From Desulfuromonas sp. CSMB_57 (GTDB lineage Bacteria > Desulfobacterota > Desulfuromonadia > Desulfuromonadales > Syntrophotaleaceae): a stretch of 64,000 bases of DNA. The position numbers and the translations under genes were made by a program. The notes beneath the pieces were generated by a model. It saw only the letters and a program-made list of their open reading frames with translations, was not told where the DNA came from and did not search any database. Every line of letters starts with the position of its first letter. Positions within the stretch are counted from its first letter, which is position 1. The stretch spans positions 1 to 64,000 of the forward strand of contig NZ_JAFCIY020000022.1 of NCBI RefSeq assembly GCF_020194955.2, read 5' to 3'. Below are positions 41,043 through 49,916 of this stretch, piece by piece.

Positions 41043-41150
41043 TCAGTCCTTCTTGACGAAGCTGCCGGCCCCTTCGCACGCGGGGCATTTTTTGGGTTTG
41101 CAGCGACCCTCTTTTTCATGTCCGCACTTTTCACATTTCCAGATAGCCAT
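41043..41150 (-). CDS. RCKP-type rubredoxin-like small protein
   Basis: A 35-residue protein with four cysteines in two CxxC knuckles: WKCEKCGHEK (C6, C9) and KKCPACEG (C22, C25). It contains the sequence GRCKPKKCP that names the RCKP rubredoxin-like family. AAGGAGACCGAC precedes ATG 41150. A mononuclear iron or zinc site is likely; function is unknown, though such mini-rubredoxins are common in anaerobes. It has its own terminator. Confidence 0.88.
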   Translation of the reverse strand: MAIWKCEKCGHEKEGRCKPKKCPACEGAGSFVKKD

Positions 41151-41273
41151 GTCGGTCTCCTTGTTTGTCGGGGATATGTATAACCAAAACGGTTATGATT
41201 TTAGCCGGAACACCATCCTTGTCAAGACAAATCCGCCACGGTCCCGTATCCCGGAACCTGACGGACTCGGCCT

Positions 41274-41528
41274 TCATCGTTTCTGAAAAACTCCGATCTT
41301 GCGCAGGATGAAGATCAACAACACCGCGCCGGCCACTGCGATGAGGAAGCGCAGAATGCCCCCCGTGGCGGCGATGCCCAGCACACCCGCCAGCCAGAAG
41401 CCCAGCATGGAGCCCACCACCCCCACAGCCACGTTGGCAAGGATGCCCATCTGGGCATTGGTCTTCATAAGAATGCTCGCCAGCCAACCGACGATGCCAC
41501 CGATGATCAACGTGATGATCCAACCCAT
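41274..41528 (-). CDS. GlsB/YeaQ/YmgE family small membrane protein
   Basis: An 84-residue inner-membrane protein with three hydrophobic stretches. The glycine-rich start MGWIITLIIGGIVGWLAS is the hallmark of the transglycosylase-associated (GlsB/YmgE) stress family. GGGAGGACG precedes ATG 41528, which excludes the longer frame to 41672. A TTGACA lies upstream on the minus strand (41642-41637), so a promoter is likely there. Function is unproven in the family; it is often stress-induced. Confidence 0.9.
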   Translation of the reverse strand: MGWIITLIIGGIVGWLASILMKTNAQMGILANVAVGVVGSMLGFWLAGVLGIAATGGILRFLIAVAGAVLLIFILRKIGVFQKR

Positions 41529-41802
41529 TTTCGTCCTCCCCGTTGCCAGAAGCCGCTTGAACGAATGTCCGGGACAGATGCTTTGTGCCTGCCGCCTGCC
41601 GCCCTTCTTTTTTCCTTCTAACATCGTTGCCCTGTTTGTCAATGGCGCGGAGAGGCTCCGACCGGTGGCCACCTTGCCACCGGCATTCGGTAAGCCCGAT
41701 ATCGAGGCGGCTAAGGATGACTTTCACGCCATCCCGTCTATATTTTCAAAAGACGCCTGATTCAACCCATCCATTTCCATGGTATGTCGCCGGGAGGCTG
41801 AA

Positions 41803-42711
41803 ATGCGTACCCTCAACCTGTGGTTCCAAGGCTTCAAGGATATTCTGAATACCCAGCTCTTTGCCCTGGGGACGACCCCCGTTACCCTGTGGACCATTAT
41901 TTATCTCTTCGTATTCGTCTATCTACTCTTTTTCCTCAGCGGCAAGTTGCGCAAATGGCTGGTTGAAGAGGCGTTGGCCAAGACGCGCATGGATCTGGGG
42001 GTCAGGCAGGCAACCGGTTCCATCGTGCGCTACCTGCTGCTGGTGATCGGCCTGGTCGTGATTCTGCAGACTGCGGGCATCGATCTTACCGCTCTCAACG
42101 TGCTGGCCGGCGCGGTCGGTATCGGCCTGGGGTTCGGTCTGCAGAATATTGTCAGCAATTTCATCAGCGGGCTGATCATCCTTTTCGAGCGCCCCATCAA
42201 GGTGGGGGATCGGGTCGAGGTGGGCAATGTGGAAGGGGATGTGGTGCATATCGGCGGTCGCAGCACCACCGTGGTGACCAACGACAACATCTCCATTATC
42301 GTGCCGAATTCCAAGTTCATCGTCGAAAACGTCGTCAACTGGAGCCACAATGAGAACCTGGTGCGCTTTCGCATCCCGGTGTCCGTGGCCTACGGCAGCG
42401 ACGCGCCCCTGGTGCAAAAGCTGTTGCTGGAGGTGGCGGCGGAGAATTCGAACGTGCGCAGCGACCCGCCGCCGGCGGTGCGGTTGACGGAATTCGGCGA
42501 CAGCGGGCTGCATTTTGAGCTGCGTGCCTGGAGTTCCACCCTGGTGCATCGCAAGGGCCAGTTGGTCAGTGCCCTGAATTTTGCCATTTACGACAAGTTC
42601 GCCCAGCACGGTATCGAAATCCCCTTTTCGCAACATGATCTGCATTTCAGGGGCGGGCGGTTGGAGGTAAGGGTGGTCGAAGGTTTGGAAAAGGCCGAAG
42701 AAGGCAGGTAG
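41803..42711 (+). CDS. Small-conductance mechanosensitive channel (MscS family)
   Basis: Inner-membrane channel of 302 residues that opens under membrane tension to release osmolytes. Hydrophobic helices near 25-48 and 68-90 precede the pore helix VLAGAVGIGLGFGLQNIVSN (about 98-117), rich in Gly and Ala as in MscS TM3. The beta domain follows with GDRVEVGNVEGDV and the conserved PNSKFI. GGGAGGCTGAA precedes ATG 41803. It is divergent from the GlsB-like gene, and both fit envelope stress. Confidence 0.93.
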   Translation: MRTLNLWFQGFKDILNTQLFALGTTPVTLWTIIYLFVFVYLLFFLSGKLRKWLVEEALAKTRMDLGVRQATGSIVRYLLLVIGLVVILQTAGIDLTALNVLAGAVGIGLGFGLQNIVSNFISGLIILFERPIKVGDRVEVGNVEGDVVHIGGRSTTVVTNDNISIIVPNSKFIVENVVNWSHNENLVRFRIPVSVAYGSDAPLVQKLLLEVAAENSNVRSDPPPAVRLTEFGDSGLHFELRAWSSTLVHRKGQLVSALNFAIYDKFAQHGIEIPFSQHDLHFRGGRLEVRVVEGLEKAEEGR

Positions 42712-42740
42712 GCGCAGTCCGTCGCCGTCGGCGAGCTGCA

Positions 42741-42781
42741 AAAAAAGCCCCAATCCTTTGGAAAAACAAGGTTTGAGGCTT
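42741..42781 (-). terminator. Terminator between mscS and ssb
   Basis: Imperfect 14-bp stem (42745-42758 with 42768-42781, two mismatches), followed on the minus strand by six T residues. It ends ssb transcription and probably also blocks read-through from the convergent channel gene. Confidence 0.75.
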
Positions 42782-42811
42782 CTATTTCTACAAAATTAAA
42801 AAAGGTGTTTT

Positions 42812-43267
42812 TTAGAAGGGAATATCGTCGTCGGGGTTGAACGGCGGTTCTTCGTAGGTGGTTTCCTGAACGCGGCTTTGCTGTGGGCGTTCCTGCCGGG
42901 GTTCGCGGCGCGGCGCGCCGCCACCGCTGTTTTCGTCCCCGACCCGGCCGAGCATCTGCATCTGATCGGCGACGATTTCGGTGATATAGCGTTTGTTGCC
43001 ATCCTTGTCATCGTAGGAGCGGGTCTGGATGCGGCCTTCAATGTAGACCTGCTTGCCTTTTTGCAGGTACTTGCCGCAGATTTCCGCCAGCTGCCGCCAG
43101 GCGACGATGTTGTGCCATTCCGTCTTTTCCTGGGTCTGGCCCTCCCGATCCTTGTAGCGCTCGGTGGTGGCAAGGCTGAAGTTGGCCACGGCGGTTCCCG
43201 AGGCGGTATAACGCAACTCCGGATCTTTGCCGAGGTTGCCGACCAGAATGACTTTGTTCACCGACAT
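42812..43267 (-). CDS. ssb: Single-stranded DNA-binding protein
   Basis: OB-fold tetrameric ssDNA-binding protein of 151 residues for replication, repair and recombination. The N-terminal [21 protein letters not shown] and the TEWHNIV segment are conserved. A Gly/Arg/Gln-rich disordered linker (about 112-140) leads to the acidic partner-binding tail DDDIPF. AAGGGAGGATGTCCC precedes the ATG. It is transcribed alone towards the terminator above. Confidence 0.97.
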   Translation of the reverse strand: MSVNKVILVGNLGKDPELRYTASGTAVANFSLATTERYKDREGQTQEKTEWHNIVAWRQLAEICGKYLQKGKQVYIEGRIQTRSYDDKDGNKRYITEIVADQMQMLGRVGDENSGGGAPRREPRQERPQQSRVQETTYEEPPFNPDDDIPF

Positions 43268-43501
43268 GGGACATCCTCCCTTGAAAAATTGTACCTATTC
43301 AGCAGCGTGGAGCAGGGTCTCGCGCCGCCCACTCCGAGGGCCGCATGAACCCATCCCTGGGGCTTGACGGTTGCCATCCGGGCGCCAGACACACTCGGGG
43401 AGGGCGCCCCGAGCCCCCGTGCTGAACAGTTACGAAAAATTTAAATTTTTTGCGAGTCTAGCGAAAAAGATGGGGGCTGTAAAGGGCTTTTGGAAAAAGG
43501 T
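43268..43501. other. Intergenic region between ssb and plsC
   Basis: No gene seen. It holds a GGGCGCC/GGCGCCC stem (43380-43386 with 43403-43409) without a T run, and an A+T-rich stretch (about 43431-43451) just upstream of the plsC promoter. Confidence 0.5.
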
Positions 43502-43531
43502 TTGACTCCCCTCGGGCTCCTTGCGTAAACT
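43502..43531 (+). promoter_or_regulatory. Candidate promoter of plsC-rnj
   Basis: TTGACT (43502-43507), an 18-base spacer and TAAACT (43526-43531) lie 32 bases upstream of the acyltransferase ATG. Confidence 0.5.
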
Positions 43532-43563
43532 GGCCGGATTAAAGAAATCACCGGGAGTCAATC

Positions 43564-44271
43564 ATGCTACGCACGGCCTTGTTCGTCATCACCTTTGTAC
43601 CCTGGACCCTGTTCGTCATCGCCACCGGCCTGCCTCTGTCCCTGCTCCGCGCCGACTGGCTGCACAGTTATGCCCGGTTTTGGGCCCGCATTTCCCTAAG
43701 CCTGGCCGGGGTGAGTCTGCGCATCGAGGGCCGGCAGCACCTGCCGCGGCAGGGGGCCGTGATCTACATGCCCAACCACCAGAGCAACTTCGATATCCTG
43801 GCCCTGTTCGCCGGTTTGCCCGGACAATTCCGCTGGCTGGCCAAGGAGGAACTGTTCCGCATCCCTCTGTTCGGTTTGGCCATGCGCCGTGCCGGGTATA
43901 TCGCCGTGGACCGCTCGAACCGCCGCAAAAGCGTGGAGAGCATGAAGATCGCCATCGAGCGCATCTCCCAAGGCACCTCGGTGCTTATTTTCCCGGAAGG
44001 CACCCGTTCACCCGATGGAAGTTTGGGCGCCTTCAAGACCGGTAGTTTCACCCTCGCCCTGCAGGCCCAGGTGCCCATCGTGCCGGTAGCCATTCATGGC
44101 AGCCGCGACATCATGGCGAAAAAAAGCTGCTGGATTCGGGGCGGCGCCATCCGAGTCGAAATTCTGCCGGCGGTGCCGACGGCGGGGCGTCCGACGCAGG
44201 ATCGCCAGGTGCTGCTGGAACAGGTGCGCGCCGACATGCTGGCGACCCTCGAGGGGGCGGCCGAGGCATGA
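43564..44271 (+). CDS. plsC: 1-acyl-sn-glycerol-3-phosphate acyltransferase
   Basis: Membrane-associated acyltransferase of 235 residues that makes phosphatidic acid. The catalytic HX4D motif is NHQSNFD (H72-D77), the phosphate-binding motif is FPEGTR (143-148), and the N-terminal 25 residues are hydrophobic. PlsC is the likeliest role; related lyso-acyltransferases cannot be excluded. The stop overlaps the RNase J start by 4 bases. Confidence 0.93.
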   Translation: MLRTALFVITFVPWTLFVIATGLPLSLLRADWLHSYARFWARISLSLAGVSLRIEGRQHLPRQGAVIYMPNHQSNFDILALFAGLPGQFRWLAKEELFRIPLFGLAMRRAGYIAVDRSNRRKSVESMKIAIERISQGTSVLIFPEGTRSPDGSLGAFKTGSFTLALQAQVPIVPVAIHGSRDIMAKKSCWIRGGAIRVEILPAVPTAGRPTQDRQVLLEQVRADMLATLEGAAEA

Positions 44272-45968
44272 ACCGCAGCACGGGGCCGGGCCTGAGCGCC
44301 GGGCTGGAGGAGGGTGCTCTGCGCCTGCTGGCGTTGGGCGGACTGGGCGAAATCGGCCTGAACATGATGGTGGTCGAGTACCAGCGAGAGCTGCTGCTCA
44401 TCGACTGCGGCCTCATGTTCCCCGAGGCCCATATGCCCGGCATCGATGTGGTCATTCCCGACATTACCGCCCTGCAAGGCCAGGAACATCGCCTGCGCGG
44501 CCTGGTTCTGACCCACGGCCACGAGGATCATATCGGTGCGGTTCCCTACCTGCTGGAACAACTTGGATTTCCCCCCGTTTATGGTACTCCGCTGACCTTG
44601 GGGCTGTTGCGCAGCCGACTGGCCGAACACGATCTCCTCGGCAAGGCGATTCTGAACCCGGTGGAACCGCGGCGGATTTTTCACCTGGGTGCCTTTCAGG
44701 TGGAGTTGTTTCGGGTCGCCCATTCCATCGTCGACGGTGTCGGCGTGGCCCTCCGCACCGATGCCGGCTGGGTGGTGCATACCGGCGATTTCAAACTTGA
44801 TCCGACGCCCGTCGACGGCCGGCAAACGGATCTGGAGCGCCTGGCCGAATATGGCGAGGAGGGCGTTCTGCTGTTGCTGTCCGATTCCACCAATGTCGAA
44901 AACCGTGGTCACACCCTCTCAGAACGGGAGGTGGGGACCGCCTTCGCCCAGTTGATGCCCCAGGCCCGGGGCCGGGTCATCCTCGCCGCCTTTGCCTCCA
45001 ATATCCATCGCATCCAGCAGGCGGTTGAGGCCGCCATGGCCTGCGGCCGCAAGGTCCTGATCATCGGGCGCAGCATGGAGACCAATACCGCCATCGCGCG
45101 TGATTTGGGGTATTTGCAGATTCCCGACGAGGTGCTGGTGGATGTACGCACCGCCCGGGAACTGCCCCGCCATCGGCTGGCGGTCATCACCACCGGCAGT
45201 CAGGGGGAGCCCTTGAGCACCCTGGTGCGCATGGCCATGGCCGATTTCAAGCCTCTGCCTTTGGAGCCGGGCGATACGGTCATTCTGTCGAGCAAATTCA
45301 TACCCGGCAACGAGAAAGCCATCTATCATCTCATCAACCAACTGTACCGGCGCGGCACCGAAGTCTTTTATGAGACCACCAGCGAAGTGCATGTCTCCGG
45401 GCATGCCGGGCGGGACGAATTGCAACAGGTGCTGGACCTGACGCGGCCGCGGTTTTTCGTTCCGGTGCACGGGGAATACCGCCACCTGGTCAAGCATGCG
45501 CAACTGGCTCGATCGGTGAACGTGGCGCAGGACGATGCGGTGGTTCTGGAAAACGGGGTGCCGTTGGTGGTGTCCGCGGAGGCGTTGCGCACCGAGGAAC
45601 GGGTGCCGACCGGCCGTGTTCTGGTGGATGGTCTGGGCATCGGTGATGTGGGTCCCATGGAATTGCGGGATCGCCGGCACCTGGCCAACCACGGCCTGAT
45701 CGTGGTGCTGCTGGGCATCAATGCCGCCGCCGGCGAAATTGTTTACGGTCCGGAGCTGTTGTCCCGCGGCGTCAGCGGGCCCGGAGAAAACGGCGGCCTG
45801 CTGGCGGCGGCACGCAATGCCTTGCAGAACCAGTTGCAGGATTGCAGCCCCGATCAGCGCAGCGATGCCGAGGAACTGCGGCTGCTGATGCAGCGCTGTC
45901 TGAAGCGGTTTTTCAACCGCACCGTAGAGCGGCGCCCACTCATCCTGCCCGTAGTGTTGGAGCAATAG
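44268..45968 (+). CDS. rnj: Ribonuclease J
   Basis: Metallo-beta-lactamase/beta-CASP ribonuclease of 566 residues with 5'-exo and endonuclease activity in RNA maturation and decay. The metal motif is HGHEDHIG (H83, H85, D87, H88); SDSTNVENRGHT and HVSGHAGRDE are the beta-CASP landmarks. The usual C-terminal domain is present. It is co-translated with plsC (ATGA overlap). The stop codon TAG runs directly into a heptanucleotide array. Confidence 0.95.
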   Translation: MNRSTGPGLSAGLEEGALRLLALGGLGEIGLNMMVVEYQRELLLIDCGLMFPEAHMPGIDVVIPDITALQGQEHRLRGLVLTHGHEDHIGAVPYLLEQLGFPPVYGTPLTLGLLRSRLAEHDLLGKAILNPVEPRRIFHLGAFQVELFRVAHSIVDGVGVALRTDAGWVVHTGDFKLDPTPVDGRQTDLERLAEYGEEGVLLLLSDSTNVENRGHTLSEREVGTAFAQLMPQARGRVILAAFASNIHRIQQAVEAAMACGRKVLIIGRSMETNTAIARDLGYLQIPDEVLVDVRTARELPRHRLAVITTGSQGEPLSTLVRMAMADFKPLPLEPGDTVILSSKFIPGNEKAIYHLINQLYRRGTEVFYETTSEVHVSGHAGRDELQQVLDLTRPRFFVPVHGEYRHLVKHAQLARSVNVAQDDAVVLENGVPLVVSAEALRTEERVPTGRVLVDGLGIGDVGPMELRDRRHLANHGLIVVLLGINAAAGEIVYGPELLSRGVSGPGENGGLLAAARNALQNQLQDCSPDQRSDAEELRLLMQRCLKRFFNRTVERRPLILPVVLEQ

Positions 45969-46100
45969 ACTGAAGACTGAAGGCTGAAGGCTGAGGACTG
46001 AAGACTGAAGGCTGAAGACTGAAGGCTGAAGACTGAAGACTGAAGGCTGAAGGCTGAAGGCTGAAGGCTGAAGGCTGAAGGCTGACGACTGACGACTGAC
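45968..46100. repeat. Heptanucleotide tandem array, 19 units
   Basis: Nineteen consecutive 7-base units between rnj and uppP. Unit types are GACTGAA (7), GGCTGAA (8), GGCTGAG (1), GGCTGAC (1) and GACTGAC (2). The first unit uses the last base of the rnj stop codon. Variants are clustered: GGCTGAA forms a run of five, and the GAC-ending units lie at the distal end, as expected of slippage. There is no spacer, so it is not a CRISPR. Confidence 0.95.
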
Positions 46101-46142
46101 GACCGCCCAAGGCTCCTGACGATGTGCTGATTTGGATTTTCC

Positions 46143-46170
46143 TTCAGTCTTCAGCCTTCCATCTTCAGCC
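46143..46170. repeat. Inverted copy of the heptanucleotide array, 4 units
   Basis: TTCAGTC, TTCAGCC, TTCCATC and TTCAGCC are the complement of the array 43 bases upstream. The two parts can form a long hairpin whose 3' side is followed by TGCTTTT, a possible weak terminator for rnj. Confidence 0.85.
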
Positions 46171-46200
46171 TGCTTTTAATCCCCAAGGAGTACATTTTTC

Positions 46201-46992
46201 ATGGACACGCTGAACGCCATTTTGCTCGGTATTCTACAGGGTCTTACCGAATTTCTGCCGGTTTCCTCCTCGGGGCACCTGGTCATCGCCCAGACCATGC
46301 TGCCCGGCTTCGCCCAGCCGGGCGTGGTGTTCGATGTGCTGCTGCATGCCGGCACCATGGCGGCGGTCATGGTTTATTTTCGCCGGGAATGTCTGTTGAT
46401 TGCGTCATCGCCCTTTCGTCCCGCCGCCGAATCATGTCCGGACCGGCGCTTGCTCCTGTTGTTGGCCGCGGGCAGCGTACCTACGGCCATCATCGGTCTG
46501 CTGTTCAAGGACCATGTCGAAGCCCTGTTTGACAATCTGACCGTCACCAGCCTCATGCTGCTGGTGACTGGTTTTCTGCTGTTCATTTCGGAGCGGTTTC
46601 GCGGTGACGGCCGCCGGGAGGCCGATCTGACCCTGCGCGATGCCCTGTTGGTCGGCTTGGTGCAGGGGGCGGCCCTGCTGCCGGGCATTTCCCGCTCCGG
46701 TTCAACAATTGCCGTGCTGCTGCTGCTCGGTGTGGCCGGCGAAACCGCCGCCCGTTTCTCCTTCCTGCTGGCCCTGCCGGCGGTGGCGGGAGCGACCTTG
46801 CTTTCCCTGCGCGAATTGTCTGGGTTGCCGCCCGGCACCCTGCCGGCCTACCTGGCCGGCGCCGGTGTGGCGTTTCTGGTCGGCATGATCTCCATCCATA
46901 TGCTGCTGGCGGTGGTGCGCCGCAAACGGCTGGTCGCATTTGCGCTATACTGCTGGCTGGTCGGCGGTACGTTTTTCGCTCTTTCGCTGTAA
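46201..46992 (+). CDS. uppP: Undecaprenyl-diphosphatase
   Basis: Inner-membrane enzyme of 263 residues that recycles undecaprenyl pyrophosphate, the lipid carrier of cell-wall and O-antigen units; it often confers bacitracin tolerance. The motifs LTEFLPVSSSGHL (about 15-27) and PGISRSGSTI near residue 162 hold the catalytic residues. Seven to eight membrane segments are seen. AAGGAG lies 14 bases before ATG 46201, a long spacing. Confidence 0.97.
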   Translation: MDTLNAILLGILQGLTEFLPVSSSGHLVIAQTMLPGFAQPGVVFDVLLHAGTMAAVMVYFRRECLLIASSPFRPAAESCPDRRLLLLLAAGSVPTAIIGLLFKDHVEALFDNLTVTSLMLLVTGFLLFISERFRGDGRREADLTLRDALLVGLVQGAALLPGISRSGSTIAVLLLLGVAGETAARFSFLLALPAVAGATLLSLRELSGLPPGTLPAYLAGAGVAFLVGMISIHMLLAVVRRKRLVAFALYCWLVGGTFFALSL

Positions 46993-47043
46993 TCGGAACA
47001 TCGGGGCGATGCCTTGCGAAGTCCGGAAGGCACAAGGACTGCC

Positions 47044-49332
47044 ATGAAGAAGGAAGCAAAAAAGGAAGAAAAATCCGATTTCAGAGAACGCCTCAAAACC
47101 GAAATCATCGGGGTGTTCTGGCTCGCCTGCGGCCTGTTTCTGGCCCTGGCTCTGGCTTCCTACAGCAATGCCGATCCCTCATTCAACAACAACCTGCAGC
47201 CGACTACGGTGCGTAATCTCGGCGGTTCGGTAGGCGCCCATGCCGCCGATTTGATCTGGCAGCTGTTCGGCCTGCCGGCTCTGCTGCTGCCCGTCGGCTG
47301 TTTCGTGCTGGCCTGGCGGCGGTTCACCCAGCGCGGCGGCCGGTTTGCTCCGCGCCGGCTGGCTTATTTCCTGGCCATGCTGCTGGCGCTGGACGGATTG
47401 CTGGCCTTGGTGTTGGGCGATGTTTCCTGGTTCGGCGAGCATATCGGCGAAGCCGGCGGCGCGGCGGGTCGGATGCTGACGGACCTGCTGGTAAAAGCCT
47501 TCAATCCCGTCGGCACCGCCATCCTGTTGCTGGTGCTGCTGGTGGTCTCCGCCATGGCCGCCCTGCGTCTTTCCCTGGTCCAGGTGTTGAACGGCCAGCG
47601 GCAGAGGTTGAGCATCTGGTGGCAGGAGCTCCTGGCGCAGCGTGCCGTTACTCCGGAAGAAGTGGCTGCCGGGGTCGAGAACCGGGAAGCCATCCGGCAG
47701 GTGCCGGTGATTGCGCCCCAAGCTCCGCCGAACAAGCCTCCGCAGTCGCCCGAACGCAAAAAGCGCCGCGCGGATGAAACCGAAATCCAGGAGGCCTTCG
47801 AGTTCCTGCAGGCCGGCGGCCAATACCAGAAACCGCCCCTGGCCTTGCTCGACCACGAGGGCGAAGAGGCGCTTCCCATCGATCGGCAGAAGCTGACCGC
47901 CAATGCCCGCATCCTGGAAACCAAGCTGCGGGATTTCGGCGTGCAGGGGGAGGTGACGGAGGTCAAACCCGGGCCGGTGGTGACCATGTACGAATTTTCT
48001 CCGGCGCCCGGTGTCAAGGTCAATAAAATCGCCGGTCTGGCCGATGACCTGGCCATGGCCCTGTCGGCCATCGCGATTCGCATCGTGGCGCCGATTCCGG
48101 GCCGGGGGGTGGTCGGTATCGAAATCCCCAACAGCGACCGGGAAACGGTCTATCTGAAGGAAATCATGGCTTCGGATGCCTTTCAGCGCTGCTCGGGACG
48201 GCTGCCCATGGCCCTGGGCAAGGATATCTTCGGCCATACGGTGGTGGCGGATTTGGCCAAGATGCCCCATCTGCTGGTGGCCGGCGCGACCGGCAGCGGC
48301 AAGTCGGTCTCCATCAACACCATGATCCTGTCGCTGCTCTATTACGCGGCGCCGCAGGACGTGCGCATCATCCTTATCGACCCGAAAATGCTGGAACTGT
48401 CCATCTACGAGGGCGTGCCCCACCTGCTGCTGCCGGTGGTGACCAATCCCAAGAAGGCGGCCCTGGCCTTCAACTGGGCCGTGCGGGAAATGGAACGCCG
48501 CTATCGGCTCATGGCCGACAAGGAGGTGCGCAACATCGACGGCTATAACCAGCGCATCGCCGAGGAACTGAAAAAGGGCGCGGCGGCGTCGCGCCGGGAA
48601 GCCGTGCCGGAGGATGCCGGCGAGGCCGCCCTGCCGATGGCTGAAGTGGTCGAGGATCAGGAAGAACTGGAGCATGAGCACCTGCCGCGCATCGTGGTCA
48701 TTGTCGACGAATTGGCGGATTTGATGATGGTCGCCGGGCGGGAAATCGAAGAGTCCATTGCCCGGCTGGCGCAAATGGCGCGGGCCGCCGGCATCCATCT
48801 CATTCTTGCCACCCAGCGGCCCAGTGTCGATGTCATCACCGGCCTGATCAAGGCCAACTTTCCGACCCGGGTTTCCTTCAAGGTCTTTTCCCGCATCGAC
48901 TCGCGCACCATCCTCGACCAGATGGGGGCGGAAAGCCTGCTCGGCATGGGCGACATGCTGTACCTGCCGCCCGGCACCGGCGCTCTGCAGCGCGTGCATG
49001 GCGCCTTCGTCTCGGAAACCGAGGTCAAGCGGGTGGTCGATTTTCTCGCCCGCCAAGGAAAGCCCGAGTACGATGTTTCCATTCTGGAAGCGCCGCCGGC
49101 CGCCGAGGGCGGGGGCGACGACGGCGACGAGTTGGATGAAAAATGGGACGAGGCCCTGGCCTTGGTCGCCGAAACGCGCCAGGCCTCCATCTCCATGCTG
49201 CAGCGGCGGTTGCGGGTCGGTTACAACCGGGCCGCCCGCATGATTGAAAAGATGGAGCAGGAGGGCATCGTCGGGCCTTCGGACGGCACCAGCCGGCCGC
49301 GGGAGGTATTCATCAACCGCATCGAATCATAA
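47044..49332 (+). CDS. ftsK: DNA translocase FtsK
   Basis: Septum-anchored motor of 762 residues that pumps chromosome ends and activates dimer resolution. Four N-terminal membrane segments lie within about residues 15-170. A short charged linker is followed by the beta/alpha motor with Walker A GATGSGKS near 414 and Walker B IVVIVDELADLM. The C-terminal gamma winged helix (about 690-762; SMLQRRLRVGYNRAARMIE) reads KOPS-like sequences. The short linker is as in SpoIIIE/SftA-type proteins. ATG 47044 follows AAGGACTGCC. Confidence 0.96.
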   Translation: MKKEAKKEEKSDFRERLKTEIIGVFWLACGLFLALALASYSNADPSFNNNLQPTTVRNLGGSVGAHAADLIWQLFGLPALLLPVGCFVLAWRRFTQRGGRFAPRRLAYFLAMLLALDGLLALVLGDVSWFGEHIGEAGGAAGRMLTDLLVKAFNPVGTAILLLVLLVVSAMAALRLSLVQVLNGQRQRLSIWWQELLAQRAVTPEEVAAGVENREAIRQVPVIAPQAPPNKPPQSPERKKRRADETEIQEAFEFLQAGGQYQKPPLALLDHEGEEALPIDRQKLTANARILETKLRDFGVQGEVTEVKPGPVVTMYEFSPAPGVKVNKIAGLADDLAMALSAIAIRIVAPIPGRGVVGIEIPNSDRETVYLKEIMASDAFQRCSGRLPMALGKDIFGHTVVADLAKMPHLLVAGATGSGKSVSINTMILSLLYYAAPQDVRIILIDPKMLELSIYEGVPHLLLPVVTNPKKAALAFNWAVREMERRYRLMADKEVRNIDGYNQRIAEELKKGAAASRREAVPEDAGEAALPMAEVVEDQEELEHEHLPRIVVIVDELADLMMVAGREIEESIARLAQMARAAGIHLILATQRPSVDVITGLIKANFPTRVSFKVFSRIDSRTILDQMGAESLLGMGDMLYLPPGTGALQRVHGAFVSETEVKRVVDFLARQGKPEYDVSILEAPPAAEGGGDDGDELDEKWDEALALVAETRQASISMLQRRLRVGYNRAARMIEKMEQEGIVGPSDGTSRPREVFINRIES

Positions 49333-49391
49333 CTGGGTAGCGGGTAATTCTTTGCCAGGCAGCCTGAACGGGGGCCGGAGAGGGGGCAAGG

Positions 49392-49844
49392 GTGGAATTG
49401 CTGTGGTGGCACTGGCTGACTTTCGGATTGTTGCTGATGGCCTTGGAATTGTTGTTGCCGTCCTTCACCATCTTCTGGTTCGGACTCGGTGCCGGCTGTG
49501 TCGGCCTGGCACTGGTCGCCTGGCCGGAGTTGCCCGTCTCGGGTCAATTGCTGTTGTGGGCCGTGACTTCCGTGTTTTGGACCGTACTCTGGTTTCGCTG
49601 GTGGCGGCCGCGCAGCGCGGATCGCACCAAGGCCGGCATGGCCAAGGACGCCATCATCGGTGAAACGGGCATCATCGTGCGTCCTGTCGCGCCCCCCTTG
49701 GGCAAGGGCCTGATCCGTTTCGTGGTTCCCCTGCTGGGGGCCGAGGAGTGGCCCTGCATCGCTGCCGAACCTCTGACTGTCGGCGATGAAGCGGTGGTGC
49801 TGGATATCGAGGGACACGTGCTGCGGGTGCGACGGCGCTGCTGA
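49392..49844 (+). CDS. NfeD-family membrane protein
   Basis: A 150-residue membrane protein with two to three N-terminal hydrophobic segments (about 8-70) and a C-terminal OB-fold domain (IGETGIIVRPV through VLDIEGHVLRV). It starts at GTG 49392 and lies 72 bases before a slipin gene, the classical NfeD-stomatin pair found in bacteria and archaea. Such pairs are thought to organise membrane microdomains and protein quality control. This short version lacks the serine-protease part of long NfeD. Confidence 0.9.
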   Translation: MELLWWHWLTFGLLLMALELLLPSFTIFWFGLGAGCVGLALVAWPELPVSGQLLLWAVTSVFWTVLWFRWWRPRSADRTKAGMAKDAIIGETGIIVRPVAPPLGKGLIRFVVPLLGAEEWPCIAAEPLTVGDEAVVLDIEGHVLRVRRRC

Positions 49845-49916
49845 CTTCTAAGTCTCATGGGCGGTAACGGGCCGTGAGGTGTGTTTGGTAATATCTTATT
49901 CAAAAGGAGATTGGAT

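Noticed and set aside
45968-46100. CRISPR array
   Set aside because: The units are 7 bases, contiguous and lack spacers; no cas gene is present.
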